A DNA stretch of 52,035 nt from a virus (IMGVR_UViG_3300021513_000003:1-52035); one strand, 5' to 3'; positions 36,424 to 45,143 are shown, counted from the stretch's first letter. Notes: a model not told the origin generated them from the sequence alone. A program made the numbers and translations.

Positions 36424-36442
36424 TTTAGTACACCTCTTTTAG

Positions 36443-36859
36443 TTAATCAGTTAACTTTTTTATCTCTTTATTACCATTTTCATCAATTATCCATAAGAAC
36501 TTATGTTTTTTACCTAATATATATTTAATTCTTCTCCCACCATTTGCACCCAAAGCAATATAATTGCGTCTAAAAATTATCGGTTCTTCACCTTTTTCCA
36601 AAATAATTTCATGAGTTGGAATTTGTTTCGGTAATACTAATAAACCCTTATCTAATAACTTTCTAGCTAATTTAACATCGAATGGATACCAACCAATAAT
36701 CAATGCATCTTTCTTAGAAACATTGCCATACAATATTTCATTCCCATTTTCATCAAATTGCGCTATACTTTTACCATTGGGATAAGTAACTTTCCAATAA
36801 TAAACCCAAGGGCGATAAAGTAATAACTTTTCATAAGTTTTAAATAATTTATCAAACAT
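36443..36859 (-). CDS. Small protein of the head module, unknown
   Basis: 138 residues, ATG with an AGGAGG site. Basic and aromatic, with a YYWKVTYPNGKSIAQFDENG hairpin near residues 19-38, a central GWYPFDVKLARKLL helix and a C-terminal KYILGKKHKFLWIIDENG. Proteins with this start (a strand, then DGxxxxQFDxxGxE) are seen in other phage head regions; I cannot name a function. It follows the second copy of the dispersed hairpin element. Confidence 0.6.
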   Translation of the reverse strand: MFDKLFKTYEKLLLYRPWVYYWKVTYPNGKSIAQFDENGNEILYGNVSKKDALIIGWYPFDVKLARKLLDKGLLVLPKQIPTHEIILEKGEEPIIFRRNYIALGANGGRRIKYILGKKHKFLWIIDENGNKEIKKLTD

Positions 36860-36909
36860 AATGAACCTCCTAAAATTTTGTTATAAACTTCGTTTAAAGA
36901 CACGAATCC

Positions 36910-36949
36910 GTCCCATTCTGATAATCCGACTTAGATTATAGAATGGGAC
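36910..36949 (-). repeat. Dispersed hairpin element, copy 2
   Basis: Same outer stem (GTCCCATTCT/AGAATGGGAC), bulged C and loop AAGTC as the copy at 15017-15056. In the inner stem, one pair is U-A here where it is U.G in copy 1, and the loop-closing pair is U.G here where it is C-G in copy 1; pairing is therefore kept as RNA on the transcribed strand but would be broken on the other. About 20 downstream bases are also shared. It lies ten bases after the stop of the 36960-37205 gene. Confidence 0.8.
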
Positions 36950-36959
36950 GCTTAAAAAA

Positions 36960-37205
36960 TTAACCTGTACTTTTAATGAAATCTCTTACTTTCTTTGGAA
37001 TTTTTCTATAAGAAGGATATGATTTACTTCTACATCTGTGTGTAAAAATAAAAATTCCATTTTCATCTATGCCAACACTAAATCCTCTTCTTCTTATTGC
37101 AAATTGACTATTCGACATTCCAGACGGAACCGCTACATTCCAAGGATCAAATTTAGTTGACCACTTTCCATTTTTCAATAAGTATTTAATTTTTTTCTTC
37201 TTCAT
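36960..37205 (-). CDS. Small basic protein, unknown
   Basis: 81 residues, start MKKKKIKYLLKNGKW, overlapping the upstream gene by 20 bases in another frame. Lys/Arg-rich with RRRGFSVGIDENGIFIFTHR in the centre and PKKVRDFIKST at the end. The ATG has only GGGA close by, so translation is probably coupled; the true start could be an internal TTG at residue 10. No family recognised. Confidence 0.5.
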   Translation of the reverse strand: MKKKKIKYLLKNGKWSTKFDPWNVAVPSGMSNSQFAIRRRGFSVGIDENGIFIFTHRCRSKSYPSYRKIPKKVRDFIKSTG

Positions 37206-37371
37206 TTCCCAAAGAATTTAATATTTCTGAAACTAGAAATTTAGCACTAATTCTATGGCAAACCTCTAAATTACCATCTTTATAAATTTCAAATAAAACT
37301 TCGTTTTCATCCAAACGTCTGTAATACCTTGCAATTCCGTCTCTTTCCATTAAAACAACAAAATTTATCAC
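37186..37371 (-). CDS. Small protein, unknown
   Basis: 61 residues read from a GTG at 37371 that overlaps the upstream stop as GTGA; an ATG at residue 8 (MERDGIARYY) is an alternative. Sequence VLFEIYKDGNLEVCHRISA suggests two strands, then a helix and an acidic end. No ribosome site is evident, consistent with coupling. Function unknown. Confidence 0.5.
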   Translation of the reverse strand: MINFVVLMERDGIARYYRRLDENEVLFEIYKDGNLEVCHRISAKFLVSEILNSLGNEEEKN

Positions 37372-37649
37372 GGTTCGTACAATTTTATCTCTTTAATACT
37401 TTTTTTCATCAATATTAACTGTTTATTCAATTCTGCTAGGAATTGTTCAAATTCCACCGAATCGCTTATTTTCTTATAAACCATGATTAAACCTGCCAAA
37501 ATATCTGAAAAGAAATCATATAAACTTTCTTCTTTTGAACTAGAACTAGTATAAAAATGATATAAACCAGAAGATTTAATCATAACAGAAATATGATAAT
37601 CATCCTTACACTTTTCTTCAATTATCTTTAATAAATCCTTTAACTTCAT
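37368..37649 (-). CDS. Small helical protein, unknown
   Basis: 93 residues from the ATG at 37649, chosen because AAGGAG lies six bases upstream; the earlier TTG lies inside the scaffold gene. Helical start (KLKDLLKIIEEKCKDD), a Ser-rich loop (YHFYTSSSSKEESLYDFF) and a long C-terminal helix. It sits right behind the scaffold-like gene. No named family. Confidence 0.6.
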   Translation of the reverse strand: MKLKDLLKIIEEKCKDDYHISVMIKSSGLYHFYTSSSSKEESLYDFFSDILAGLIMVYKKISDSVEFEQFLAELNKQLILMKKSIKEIKLYEP

Positions 37650-37659
37650 TATCCACTCC

Positions 37660-38520
37660 TTAAATGAAATTTTTCTCTGCAAGATTTTTCAATTGTTCTT
37701 TACGTTTTTTCTTGGCTTCTTCCTGTAACTTCAATAATTTCTTCAAATCTTCTATTGTCATGTTCCTGATTTCTGCCTGATGTCTCAATTCTTCTTCTGT
37801 ATATTTCTTTGCTATTTCAGATAAATCTTCATCTTTAGGTTCTTTCTTCTTATCTTTATCACCACCGCCTTCACCCGTGGGTTCATTTATTTTCACTTTT
37901 ACCAAATCAGCATTTTCTGGGTCTTCAAGGAATTTCTTGATGTATTCTTCTACTGGAACTTTTACAACATTACCACGACTGGTTTCCCTTACATGATACC
38001 AATCGCCATTTTCTTCATCCCATACAAAATCATCCCTGCATAGCTTAACAATTCTTTTTGGATTTTTAGCTATATCATATGCAGAATGCAAAATTCTGCT
38101 TTCTAACTGATATCTTCTTAATTTAAAAATTTCATCCTTAGAAGTATTTAAGCCACTTTCTAATTCCTTAATCTTCTTTTCATATTCCCTTATTTCAGCC
38201 TGATATTCCTTCTTCAGTTTTTCAATTTCCCTTTCATGCTGAATTTTCAATTTTTCTATTTCAGAAGCTTCTTTCATTTTTTCTTCTTCTTCTTTTTCCT
38301 GATACTGATTTAACTTTTCTTCCAATTCCGACATTCTCTGTTTAAGTTCTTCTTCTGCTTTTTCCCTAACCTGCATCTTTTCCTGCAAAATTTTCAATTC
38401 CCTTTTTGCCTTTTTAGCCTCTTCTTCCGCTGCACGCAATTCTTCTTTTAATTTATCCCTTTGCTCTACAACTTTTTTAAATTCTTCTTCAGAAACAAAT
38501 TTTTCATCTGGTTTCCCCAT
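37660..38520 (-). CDS. Probable capsid scaffolding protein
   Basis: 286 residues, mostly charged coiled coil: residues about 5-135 are continuous Glu/Lys helix, followed by a small globular section (RILHSAYDIAKNPKRIV, YHVRETSRGNVVKV) and an acidic/basic C-terminus ending in a Lys/Arg helix (AKKKRKEQLKNLAEKNF). Scaffolding proteins of tailed phages have this composition, and the gene is next after the portal. AGGAGGG ribosome site. The globular part also resembles minor head proteins of Gram-positive phages. Confidence 0.7.
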   Translation of the reverse strand: MGKPDEKFVSEEEFKKVVEQRDKLKEELRAAEEEAKKAKRELKILQEKMQVREKAEEELKQRMSELEEKLNQYQEKEEEEKMKEASEIEKLKIQHEREIEKLKKEYQAEIREYEKKIKELESGLNTSKDEIFKLRRYQLESRILHSAYDIAKNPKRIVKLCRDDFVWDEENGDWYHVRETSRGNVVKVPVEEYIKKFLEDPENADLVKVKINEPTGEGGGDKDKKKEPKDEDLSEIAKKYTEEELRHQAEIRNMTIEDLKKLLKLQEEAKKKRKEQLKNLAEKNFI

Positions 38521-38540
38521 AATATATTAACCCTCCTAAA

Positions 38541-40064
38541 TTATTTTTCTTCCTTCCCTTCTTCTTTCTTTTCTTCTTCTTTTTCTTCCCTTTTAGCTTT
38601 TTTTACTTGTTTTTTTGGCTTACTTTTTTTCATTTCTTCTTCACTAGCTGTAAAATCATAAATATCACGTGCTTGGCCGAATAATATACCAGCCGAATCT
38701 TGTATTTCCCTAATAATTCCATCACGCAATTTTTGAACCATTGGATAAGGACAATTTTCGGTTAATTCTATAGCCAATGCCTTATTGAAAGTTCTGCTAA
38801 TATTCTTCTTCATCATTTCAAATATACTATCGAAATAATCCATAAAACTTAATGCATTAACGTCTCTGCAATAGCTGCTGAAATATCTCTTATTGATCTG
38901 TCTTTCCTTATTTAAATATTTCAAGTAAAGTTCTATCATTCGATTTTCAGCAGTCTCCAAATGCATAACTTTAGCTTTTAATGTCGCACCAACTAATTCT
39001 AGTGCAATTCTTCTTGCCCTACTGCTATTCGTTACAATATCTTCCCTAGTTCCAGCTAGGGCTGTACTTAAATAGATAAAATCTATCATACCATTTATAA
39101 TAGTCCAGATTGTTCTTAATTGACTAATATCTGGTGTAATGAATTGTGGTGGATGACCTGCACTTGCTGGATAAGTAAAAACAGAAGAAGTTCCAATTTT
39201 CCTTAAAACACTTCCTTCTTCTGCCCTATTCATTTCTTCCAATTCGCCATCATCAGGGCAAACCAATTGGGCAAATCCCTGTCTTTCTATCATTTCATCA
39301 ATTATGGAAGTCCAGTTAAAAATAGTTCTTGCCAAATAAGGCATATCATTTGATAGTGGCTCGCCTTCACCCAAACTATCAACTTCATCATGCAACACTT
39401 TGATTAATGGAATTTCACCCAAAGAATTATTTGCAGTTCTAACTAAATCTCCTTCTTCATCAAAAGTATAAATTTTCTCTTTAGTTAATAAGTAATAATA
39501 TACCTTTTCATCCCTTTCCCTAAAAGGATCTTTATCGTCATATTCAGGTAATCTTATTAACGCCCAATTATAATTTCCAAAAGAATCTAAAGACCAGTCA
39601 ACTACATCTAAATAAGATAGAACATTTACATAAGGCAAAATCCTTTTTTCCAAGACTTCTTTTAAGCTTAATGATCCCTGAATATTATGCGGAATGTCAA
39701 ATCTTAACCAAAGATAAGACTGCCCCATCAATGTGGACAAATTGGAAGCTTTGCGCATAATTTTATCAATATCATCGCCTTTCCTATCGGCGTTTTCAAA
39801 GAAAGGAGCTAGAATAGCAGCATTGGAACGTTTCACGGGTGTGGCAAAAATGAAATTAGTAAAGGCATTAATAACCTTTCTAGTAATATTCATGTAAGAA
39901 GCACGTTCTTTACGCTTCTGAAAAGAAGTATCGTCTTCTAAAGAATGGTTAAAAAGCTCACTCTCAATGAACTCCCGGCCACCTAAATAAGCTCTTAGGA
40001 AAAATTCATATTCATCTCTCTTTTTTTCATAATTAGGATGTCTTCTTGAAACTTCAAATTTCAC
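38541..40064 (-). CDS. Portal protein
   Basis: 507 residues from a GTG at 40064 with a GGGGTG site. Portal features: an N-terminal helical region with YMNITRKVINAFTNFIFATP (residues about 57-76), the KASNLSTLMGQSYLW segment near 105-120, a DVVDWSLDSFGNYNW/YYYLLTKEKIYTF wing, and the MIDFIYLSTALAGTR stem region near 335. The last 40 residues are a low-complexity Lys/Glu tail. It forms the 12-subunit DNA entry ring. It has its own promoter and starts the head module; the terminase that normally precedes it is not in the window. Confidence 0.85.
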   Translation of the reverse strand: MKFEVSRRHPNYEKKRDEYEFFLRAYLGGREFIESELFNHSLEDDTSFQKRKERASYMNITRKVINAFTNFIFATPVKRSNAAILAPFFENADRKGDDIDKIMRKASNLSTLMGQSYLWLRFDIPHNIQGSLSLKEVLEKRILPYVNVLSYLDVVDWSLDSFGNYNWALIRLPEYDDKDPFRERDEKVYYYLLTKEKIYTFDEEGDLVRTANNSLGEIPLIKVLHDEVDSLGEGEPLSNDMPYLARTIFNWTSIIDEMIERQGFAQLVCPDDGELEEMNRAEEGSVLRKIGTSSVFTYPASAGHPPQFITPDISQLRTIWTIINGMIDFIYLSTALAGTREDIVTNSSRARRIALELVGATLKAKVMHLETAENRMIELYLKYLNKERQINKRYFSSYCRDVNALSFMDYFDSIFEMMKKNISRTFNKALAIELTENCPYPMVQKLRDGIIREIQDSAGILFGQARDIYDFTASEEEMKKSKPKKQVKKAKREEKEEEKKEEGKEEK

Positions 40065-40086
40065 ATAAGTTCACCCCATTAAACCA

Positions 40087-40115
40087 AGCATAACATAAAA
40101 AAGTCAATTTGTCAA
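40087..40115 (-). promoter_or_regulatory. Promoter of the head module (portal)
   Basis: Minus strand TTGACA (40115-40110), a 17-base spacer and TATGCT (40092-40087), about 22 bases before the portal GTG. Shares CTTGACAAATTGA and a TGT just before the -10 box with the promoters at 15.8 and 32.9 kb. Confidence 0.75.
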
Positions 40116-40123
40116 GATATGTT

Positions 40124-40465
40124 TTATTTGATTAAATGTTTTTCCAATAATTTCTTTTTATTATATTTTGGTAAAGACTTCCATCCTTTTTCTGCCCTAT
40201 TGCTATAAATTTCATCTTTTCTTCTTCTAGGAACATTTTCGTCAAATGGTTTAGCACCTTTTTCCCACATCTTATAATCATTAAAATATGTTCCGGGCCC
40301 AGCTTTAGTTAAATCTATTCCTGGCGGACTGGTAATAACTTGTTTCATCGAATTTTTTGCACCACAAACAGGACAAACTTCTGGCGCTTTATCATGTTCT
40401 GCAACAGGTTTTTGTTCTTCAACTATTGCGCCACATTGTTGACATTTATAAGAATATACAGGCAT
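40124..40465 (-). CDS. FmdB-type zinc ribbon protein
   Basis: 113 residues. Residues 1-50 are a typical FmdB/CxxC zinc ribbon: MPVYSYKCQQCG, then VCPVCGAKNSMKQVITSPPG. The remainder is basic and unstructured-looking. The family is widespread, often annotated as a putative regulatory protein, but its molecular role is not known. In phages it is frequently found near head or packaging genes. Strong AGGAGGTG site before the ATG. It ends the replication block, just before the portal promoter. Confidence 0.8.
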   Translation of the reverse strand: MPVYSYKCQQCGAIVEEQKPVAEHDKAPEVCPVCGAKNSMKQVITSPPGIDLTKAGPGTYFNDYKMWEKGAKPFDENVPRRRKDEIYSNRAEKGWKSLPKYNKKKLLEKHLIK

Positions 40466-40480
40466 TTATTTTCACCTCCT

Positions 40481-42862
40481 TTAACTTTTGCTTTGCCATC
40501 TTTTAGAAATTTTTGTTTCTACGGCCAAATTAATTGGCCCTAATAATTTATCTACAAGTTCATGTCTTTTTCTAATCCCTTTAGTCATTTCATAAATTAT
40601 AAACTCTTCCATCTCCTTTATGAATTTTTCATCATTATCTATTTCAAAAATAATTTCATCATGTGCTTCTATGATTGGATAAATTCTTTCTTCCAACGAA
40701 GATTTTTCAATGATTTCATCTATATCACCAAGAGAAATCAACATAATATCTGATGCAACAGATTGTACTACTGTATTAAAAGCTTGTCGCTTCGTTTCTT
40801 CATCAAATTTATCAAACTTTCTTATTCTTCCAAAAGGTGTATTAATATAATGATTTTTTTCTACGAAACTCACACATCTATCTATTGTTTCCTTTATTTG
40901 TGAAAATTCTCCAAAAAAACTATCAATTAATTCTTGTGCTTCAGCTTCAGAAATATTCAATCTCTTAGCTAATCCAATAGATGTCATACCATATAATATA
41001 CCAAATGTTACAGATTTTGCAAATTGTCGCTGTTCCCTTTGAACTTTTTCATAAGGAATATTGAATATTGTAGAGGCAATCATTGTATGCACATCTTTCC
41101 CAGATTTCAAAATTTCAATTAACTTTTCATCACGTGATAAAGCACCAGCAATACAAACTTCAATTGTAGAATAATCTGAACCTAGAAATAATTTGTTTGG
41201 CCTTGCAACAATCATTTCTCTAACGCCACCTGTTCTTGGCAAATTTTGAAAATTAAACTTATGCTCTTCCCTTCCCAATTCGGAACCGCTGCTAGTTCTT
41301 CCTGTAATAGTCCTAGTTAGATTAAAATTTGTATAAGCCACACCATTTATTAATTTTGATTTAATGCCTTTTCCATATGTAGTAAACAATTTTTCAAATT
41401 TCCTGTACTTAGATATATAACCAGCTATAGGATATTTATCTTCCAATTCCAATAAAATTTCATTTCTAAATGATTTATAATCCTTATAAGATAAACCATA
41501 TACCCCATAAAATAACAATCTAATATCATAATCAGAACTTGGATTAAAAGGTACTTTATTAATCAATCTTTTCTTATAGAAACGCAATAAATTTTGAGGT
41601 AAAAATTCTATATTAATATTATCTAAAAAACCATCTGTCATACTTTTTATTTTTTTCTTTAATATTTGCAATTTTCTCTCAAACTTCCTTGTAAGTATAT
41701 CTAAATACTTAGTATCTACCAAAACACCCCTGTATTCCATTTTCATTAAAGCCTGCTCAGCTTTAACTAAAAATTTCCATAAAAAATCCTTATCTTTCAA
41801 TTTATCTTTTAAAATTTTATATAATCTAGCAGTTTTTATAACATCACTTGCATTATATTCAGGATTTATATAGGTCTTCCAATCTTTACTTCCCTTTATA
41901 TCTTCACCATAATGTACTAATTCAGGAACATATTCATAGCATAAACTTTGCAAACTATAATGTTTTCTATTTTGATCTATTATATAAGCGGCCAACTGTG
42001 TATCTGCATATATAGGAAGCCAAATTCCAAATTTATCATAAATCCATTTTAAATCAAATTTAATATTATGACCAATAAGCTTATGTTTAGACAATTCCAA
42101 AATCAAATCTTTAGTTATGTTATCAGTAATAAATGCAAATTTATCATTGCCAATACCCAACAATTTTATGTCACCAAACTGCCATTCAATTGATGAAGTT
42201 TCTAAATCAATTGTAACTTCATCTAATTGCTTTAATATTTTTATAAGTTCATCAGCATTCTTAAAAAACTTATATTTTATTCTTTCTTTTTTTAAATTAT
42301 TATTAAATAATTCTTCCAAAATTTTCAAAGCATCAGAAATAAATTTCGATTTGGCGTCACTTCCATATTTACGCATATAAGCTGCTGGGTGTGCCATTAT
42401 TGCAAAATATTTATTATCTTTTAATACAACTTTATTTTTAACTTCAGTTAATGTAAGTCCTAAAATTCCTTGAACTGGCACATTCCCTAATAAAAGAAAT
42501 CTATCACAATTTATATTTTCAATTTCTTTATCAAGATAATATTTACATCTTTTTATTATTGGAACTGTTATTTTAATTTCTTTATCAAAACAATGAACCA
42601 TATTAGTTGCAAAACAATCTTTTCTATTGATCCCATAGGATGATAAAGCAGACCACAGGAAATCGCCTGATTTTCCAACAAAAACTTTTCCTTCTTCTAT
42701 TTCAGTTTGCCCTGGATTTATACCTATAATGATTAATTTTGGTGGATTTTTTTTAAATTTTTCTAATTCTTTTTCGGAAGGAAATACAGATGGGCTTTTT
42801 AAAAAGGGACACTTTTCACAAATTTTGTCTATCTTACGAAGGACAAATTTTTCAAATATCAT
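40481..42862 (-). CDS. DNA polymerase, family A, with N-terminal uracil-DNA glycosylase-like domain
   Basis: 793 residues. Residues 1-190 match family 4 uracil-DNA glycosylases: iron-sulfur-type cysteines C15, C18, C91 and C106, the motif GINPGQTEIEEGKVFVGKSG and a HPAAYMR motif. The usual GEAPG has become GINPG, so the glycosylase may be inactive. Residues about 200-370 form a 3'-5' exonuclease with Exo I DLET, Exo II HNIKFD and Exo III YNASD. The polymerase part has motif A SDYSTIEVCI, motif B RQFAKSVTFGILYG and motif C AHDE, all intact. The enzyme should replicate the phage genome with the clamp and clamp loader encoded just upstream. Confidence 0.95.
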   Translation of the reverse strand: MIFEKFVLRKIDKICEKCPFLKSPSVFPSEKELEKFKKNPPKLIIIGINPGQTEIEEGKVFVGKSGDFLWSALSSYGINRKDCFATNMVHCFDKEIKITVPIIKRCKYYLDKEIENINCDRFLLLGNVPVQGILGLTLTEVKNKVVLKDNKYFAIMAHPAAYMRKYGSDAKSKFISDALKILEELFNNNLKKERIKYKFFKNADELIKILKQLDEVTIDLETSSIEWQFGDIKLLGIGNDKFAFITDNITKDLILELSKHKLIGHNIKFDLKWIYDKFGIWLPIYADTQLAAYIIDQNRKHYSLQSLCYEYVPELVHYGEDIKGSKDWKTYINPEYNASDVIKTARLYKILKDKLKDKDFLWKFLVKAEQALMKMEYRGVLVDTKYLDILTRKFERKLQILKKKIKSMTDGFLDNINIEFLPQNLLRFYKKRLINKVPFNPSSDYDIRLLFYGVYGLSYKDYKSFRNEILLELEDKYPIAGYISKYRKFEKLFTTYGKGIKSKLINGVAYTNFNLTRTITGRTSSGSELGREEHKFNFQNLPRTGGVREMIVARPNKLFLGSDYSTIEVCIAGALSRDEKLIEILKSGKDVHTMIASTIFNIPYEKVQREQRQFAKSVTFGILYGMTSIGLAKRLNISEAEAQELIDSFFGEFSQIKETIDRCVSFVEKNHYINTPFGRIRKFDKFDEETKRQAFNTVVQSVASDIMLISLGDIDEIIEKSSLEERIYPIIEAHDEIIFEIDNDEKFIKEMEEFIIYEMTKGIRKRHELVDKLLGPINLAVETKISKRWQSKS

Positions 42863-42877
42863 ATCAAATTCTCCAAA

Positions 42878-43801
42878 TTACAAATTTCCAACAGCTGTCC
42901 AAATTTTAGCATCCTTCGTTTCCAAATAAGCTACATTACCTTCACAAATTAAAAATTCAATATAATCACCATCAGGTGGAATATTAAAAATTATTGCAGG
43001 CAATATATAAGTACCATTTGGCTTTCCTTCTATTTCACATAACAATTTAATTTCAGGATATTCATTAACTAAGTGATTCTTTTCTAAAGTTAAAGTTTCT
43101 ATCCTTGATAAAGAAGTCAATAATTTAATATCCTTATACGGAATTCGAACCTTGCACACAAATTTCTTTGAACTTTTAATATTATCTATTTTTTTGTAAA
43201 AGTCAGCTTCTGCTTCAGAGCCAATTATATAAGAAACAAACCCACGTTCAGCTGTAATATGGCCTACCCAAACATCTGAAAACTTAGCAATTGAAAAATA
43301 ATTGGGTGGAATTATTAGTTCATCAGTATTGATTATCAAACGTTTAATTCCTTTATCAAAATCAATATAATCTGGTTTTATCTCTGCATAAACAGAATCA
43401 TTCCCCAAAGCTAAAAATTTAGGGCTAATATCTATATATGATATATCACTAGTAAATTTTTTCAAAATATTGGCAACTTTAATCATCTTTTCCAATGTAT
43501 CTTCTGAAAAATATATCTTATTATCTATTTCAATTTCATCTGGAAGTTCAGATTCTACACATGGTATAAATGCTTCTAGATTCCCTGCTTTATATACCAA
43601 TTTATCTTTTTTAAAATTTAATTTTCCATCTTGAACTTCCAAAATCTTATATATCAAATCACAAGTAACTTGTAAAGGTTTTTCAACAGGAAAATCCATA
43701 TCAATTTCACCATAAATTCCCATTCCAGAGAAAATTGCTTTATCCTTTACTAAAAAAGCATAAGCACCTTTTCTTTGTAAAATGTTCAATAATTCTTTCA
43801 T
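42878..43801 (-). CDS. Probable sliding clamp (polymerase processivity factor)
   Basis: 307 residues, AAGGAGG site. The sequence is made of repeated beta-alpha units without catalytic motifs: KGAYAFLVKDKAIFSGMG, KLVYKAGNLEAFIP, FLALGNDSVYAEIKP, and a C-terminal GTYILPAIIFNIPPDGDYIEF strand series. This resembles beta/gp45-type clamps, whose subunits tile such units. Length is between a PCNA/gp45 subunit (about 230-260) and DnaN (about 370). It lies between the clamp loader and the polymerase, which makes the call fairly safe even though sequence alone is weak. Confidence 0.65.
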   Translation of the reverse strand: MKELLNILQRKGAYAFLVKDKAIFSGMGIYGEIDMDFPVEKPLQVTCDLIYKILEVQDGKLNFKKDKLVYKAGNLEAFIPCVESELPDEIEIDNKIYFSEDTLEKMIKVANILKKFTSDISYIDISPKFLALGNDSVYAEIKPDYIDFDKGIKRLIINTDELIIPPNYFSIAKFSDVWVGHITAERGFVSYIIGSEAEADFYKKIDNIKSSKKFVCKVRIPYKDIKLLTSLSRIETLTLEKNHLVNEYPEIKLLCEIEGKPNGTYILPAIIFNIPPDGDYIEFLICEGNVAYLETKDAKIWTAVGNL

Positions 43802-43802
43802 C

Positions 43803-44120
43803 TTAAACCTCCTTTATTTCCCAATTCTTATCATATGCATCAAAAACTAAATCTGCCAGAGTTATTGTTATTTTTGGCCCAAAACGATTATCATATACAC
43901 AATTTCCTTTTATTTCTACTATAAACCCACAATGGTAATAATCAATATAAGCTTCTGCGTCTTCATATATCTTAAGATTTACTTTACCTATTAACATTAT
44001 TTTGCCTTCTTTATCTACTACTTTTATATCTTTACCTATTGGAAATCGATATTTACCAACAATAAGATTATCACCATCAATCTTTACTTTCAAATTTTTC
44101 ATAAAAAAGTTTTCTATCAT
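43803..44120 (-). CDS. Small protein between clamp loader and clamp
   Basis: 105 residues from the ATG at 44120, which has GGAGG five bases upstream; that site spans the clamp loader stop. Beta-rich (LKVKIDGDNLIVGKYRFP, KIMLIGKVNLKIYEDAEA, CGFIVEIKG), with a short helical end. In T4 the corresponding place is taken by the small clamp-loader subunit gp62, but this protein shows no resemblance and is shorter, so I leave it unnamed. It could be an accessory clamp or loader factor. Confidence 0.6.
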   Translation of the reverse strand: MIENFFMKNLKVKIDGDNLIVGKYRFPIGKDIKVVDKEGKIMLIGKVNLKIYEDAEAYIDYYHCGFIVEIKGNCVYDNRFGPKITITLADLVFDAYDKNWEIKEV

Positions 44121-44121
44121 T

Positions 44122-45054
44122 TTAACCTCCAAATTTATTTTTTATTTTTTCTAATTCAAAATATGTTTTCAATATAGCCAAAATCATAGAAGATGAATCA
44201 TAAATAGGATATTTCAATGGTTCTATACAATTATGTATCAATCTAACATTATTTGGCGATAATATCAAAAGTTGATTGACAAAAGTAGATAACAAATATC
44301 TTCTTAAAGCTTCAGTATTTGCTTCTATCTCTTTTTTATATTTATTCAAATAATCTATTAGTTCTTGTAAATCCCCAACATTAAATAATATTTCTGCTAT
44401 TTTGGAAAAACTCAATTCTTCATGGCTAGATGTAATTCTTTCCAAATAATTTAATGCATCACCTTCATTATCAAAATGAATCATTCCAGATAATAATTTT
44501 TTAGCAACGCCAATACATCCATAAGATTTTTCATATAATTTTTGGAAAAATACTGCACTAACTGGAAATTGCAATGAGTGCAATCCTTTAGCTATGCATT
44601 TACAAAAAGTTTTATATTCTAAAGCTTCTGTCCTTAATCTAAGACATCTACGTCTAATAGTGATTGGAAGTTTATCACCTTCAATTCCAGTTAAGATAAA
44701 ATGTACATCTTTTGGCGTATTTTCAAAAATGTTTAAAAAACTATTCATTGCAGCCGTGCCAATTTCATTGATTTCATCTAATATCCAAATACGCTTTCTA
44801 TCTTCAAAAATTGGTGTTTGGGCACGTTTAATTATTTCTCTAGCATTATCTATGCCTCTTAAATCAGCAACATTTACAAAATAAATATAACGTGGAATTG
44901 TAAAATAATTAGCAATAATATTAGCCAAAGTAGTTTTTCCAGAACCAGAAGGGCCAAAAATCAAGATAGCTCCAGGCAAAGGCTGTTCGCCATCAAAAAA
45001 TGGCTTTAGTATTTTTTTCAATAATTCATTTCCACAAATATCTTCTAGCTTCAT
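44122..45054 (-). CDS. AAA+ sliding clamp loader subunit (gp44/RFC-like)
   Basis: 310 residues from the ATG at 45054, which has a TTTGAGGT site ten bases upstream. The frame is open further upstream but that part is merely translated tRNA. Walker A is FGPSGSGKTTLA (residues about 33-44), Walker B RIWILDEINE (near 87), a sensor strand VHFILTGIE and the clamp-loader-type ITIRRRCLRLR (SRC-like) motif near 127. The C-terminal helices form the oligomerisation collar. It opens the clamp and places it on primed DNA, partner of the neighbouring clamp and polymerase. Its translation start is 15 bases from the tRNA 3' end. Confidence 0.9.
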   Translation of the reverse strand: MKLEDICGNELLKKILKPFFDGEQPLPGAILIFGPSGSGKTTLANIIANYFTIPRYIYFVNVADLRGIDNAREIIKRAQTPIFEDRKRIWILDEINEIGTAAMNSFLNIFENTPKDVHFILTGIEGDKLPITIRRRCLRLRTEALEYKTFCKCIAKGLHSLQFPVSAVFFQKLYEKSYGCIGVAKKLLSGMIHFDNEGDALNYLERITSSHEELSFSKIAEILFNVGDLQELIDYLNKYKKEIEANTEALRRYLLSTFVNQLLILSPNNVRLIHNCIEPLKYPIYDSSSMILAILKTYFELEKIKNKFGG

Positions 45055-45068
45055 GACAAAAACCTCAA

Positions 45069-45143
45069 AGCGGGAAGCAGGATTTGAACCTGCAACTTCC
45101 TGATTGGTAATCAGGTGCTTTACCAAAATTAAGCTATTCCCGC
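45069..45143 (-). tRNA. tRNA-Gly, anticodon ACC
   Basis: Full cloverleaf: acceptor GCGGGAA/TTCCCGC, D stem GCTT/AAGC, anticodon stem CCTGA/TCAGG with loop TTACCAA, variable AAGTT, T arm GCAGG-TTCAAAT-CCTGC, discriminator U. Glycine identity elements (G1-C72, C2-G71, C35, C36, U73) are all present and the acceptor equals that of E. coli tRNA-Gly. The wobble base is A34, giving ACC for codon GGU, which is very unusual in bacteria. CCA is not encoded. The 5' ten bases overlap the end of the upstream small gene. Confidence 0.9.

Noticed and set aside
45055-45126. N-terminal extension of the clamp loader frame
   Set aside because: It is the translated tRNA-Gly sequence (contains the familiar spurious NQEVAGSNPA string); a good ribosome site precedes the ATG at 45054.
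45069-45143. tRNA on the plus strand (anticodon would read GGU)
   Set aside because: The A box and the GGTTCAAATCC T loop are canonical only on the minus strand.
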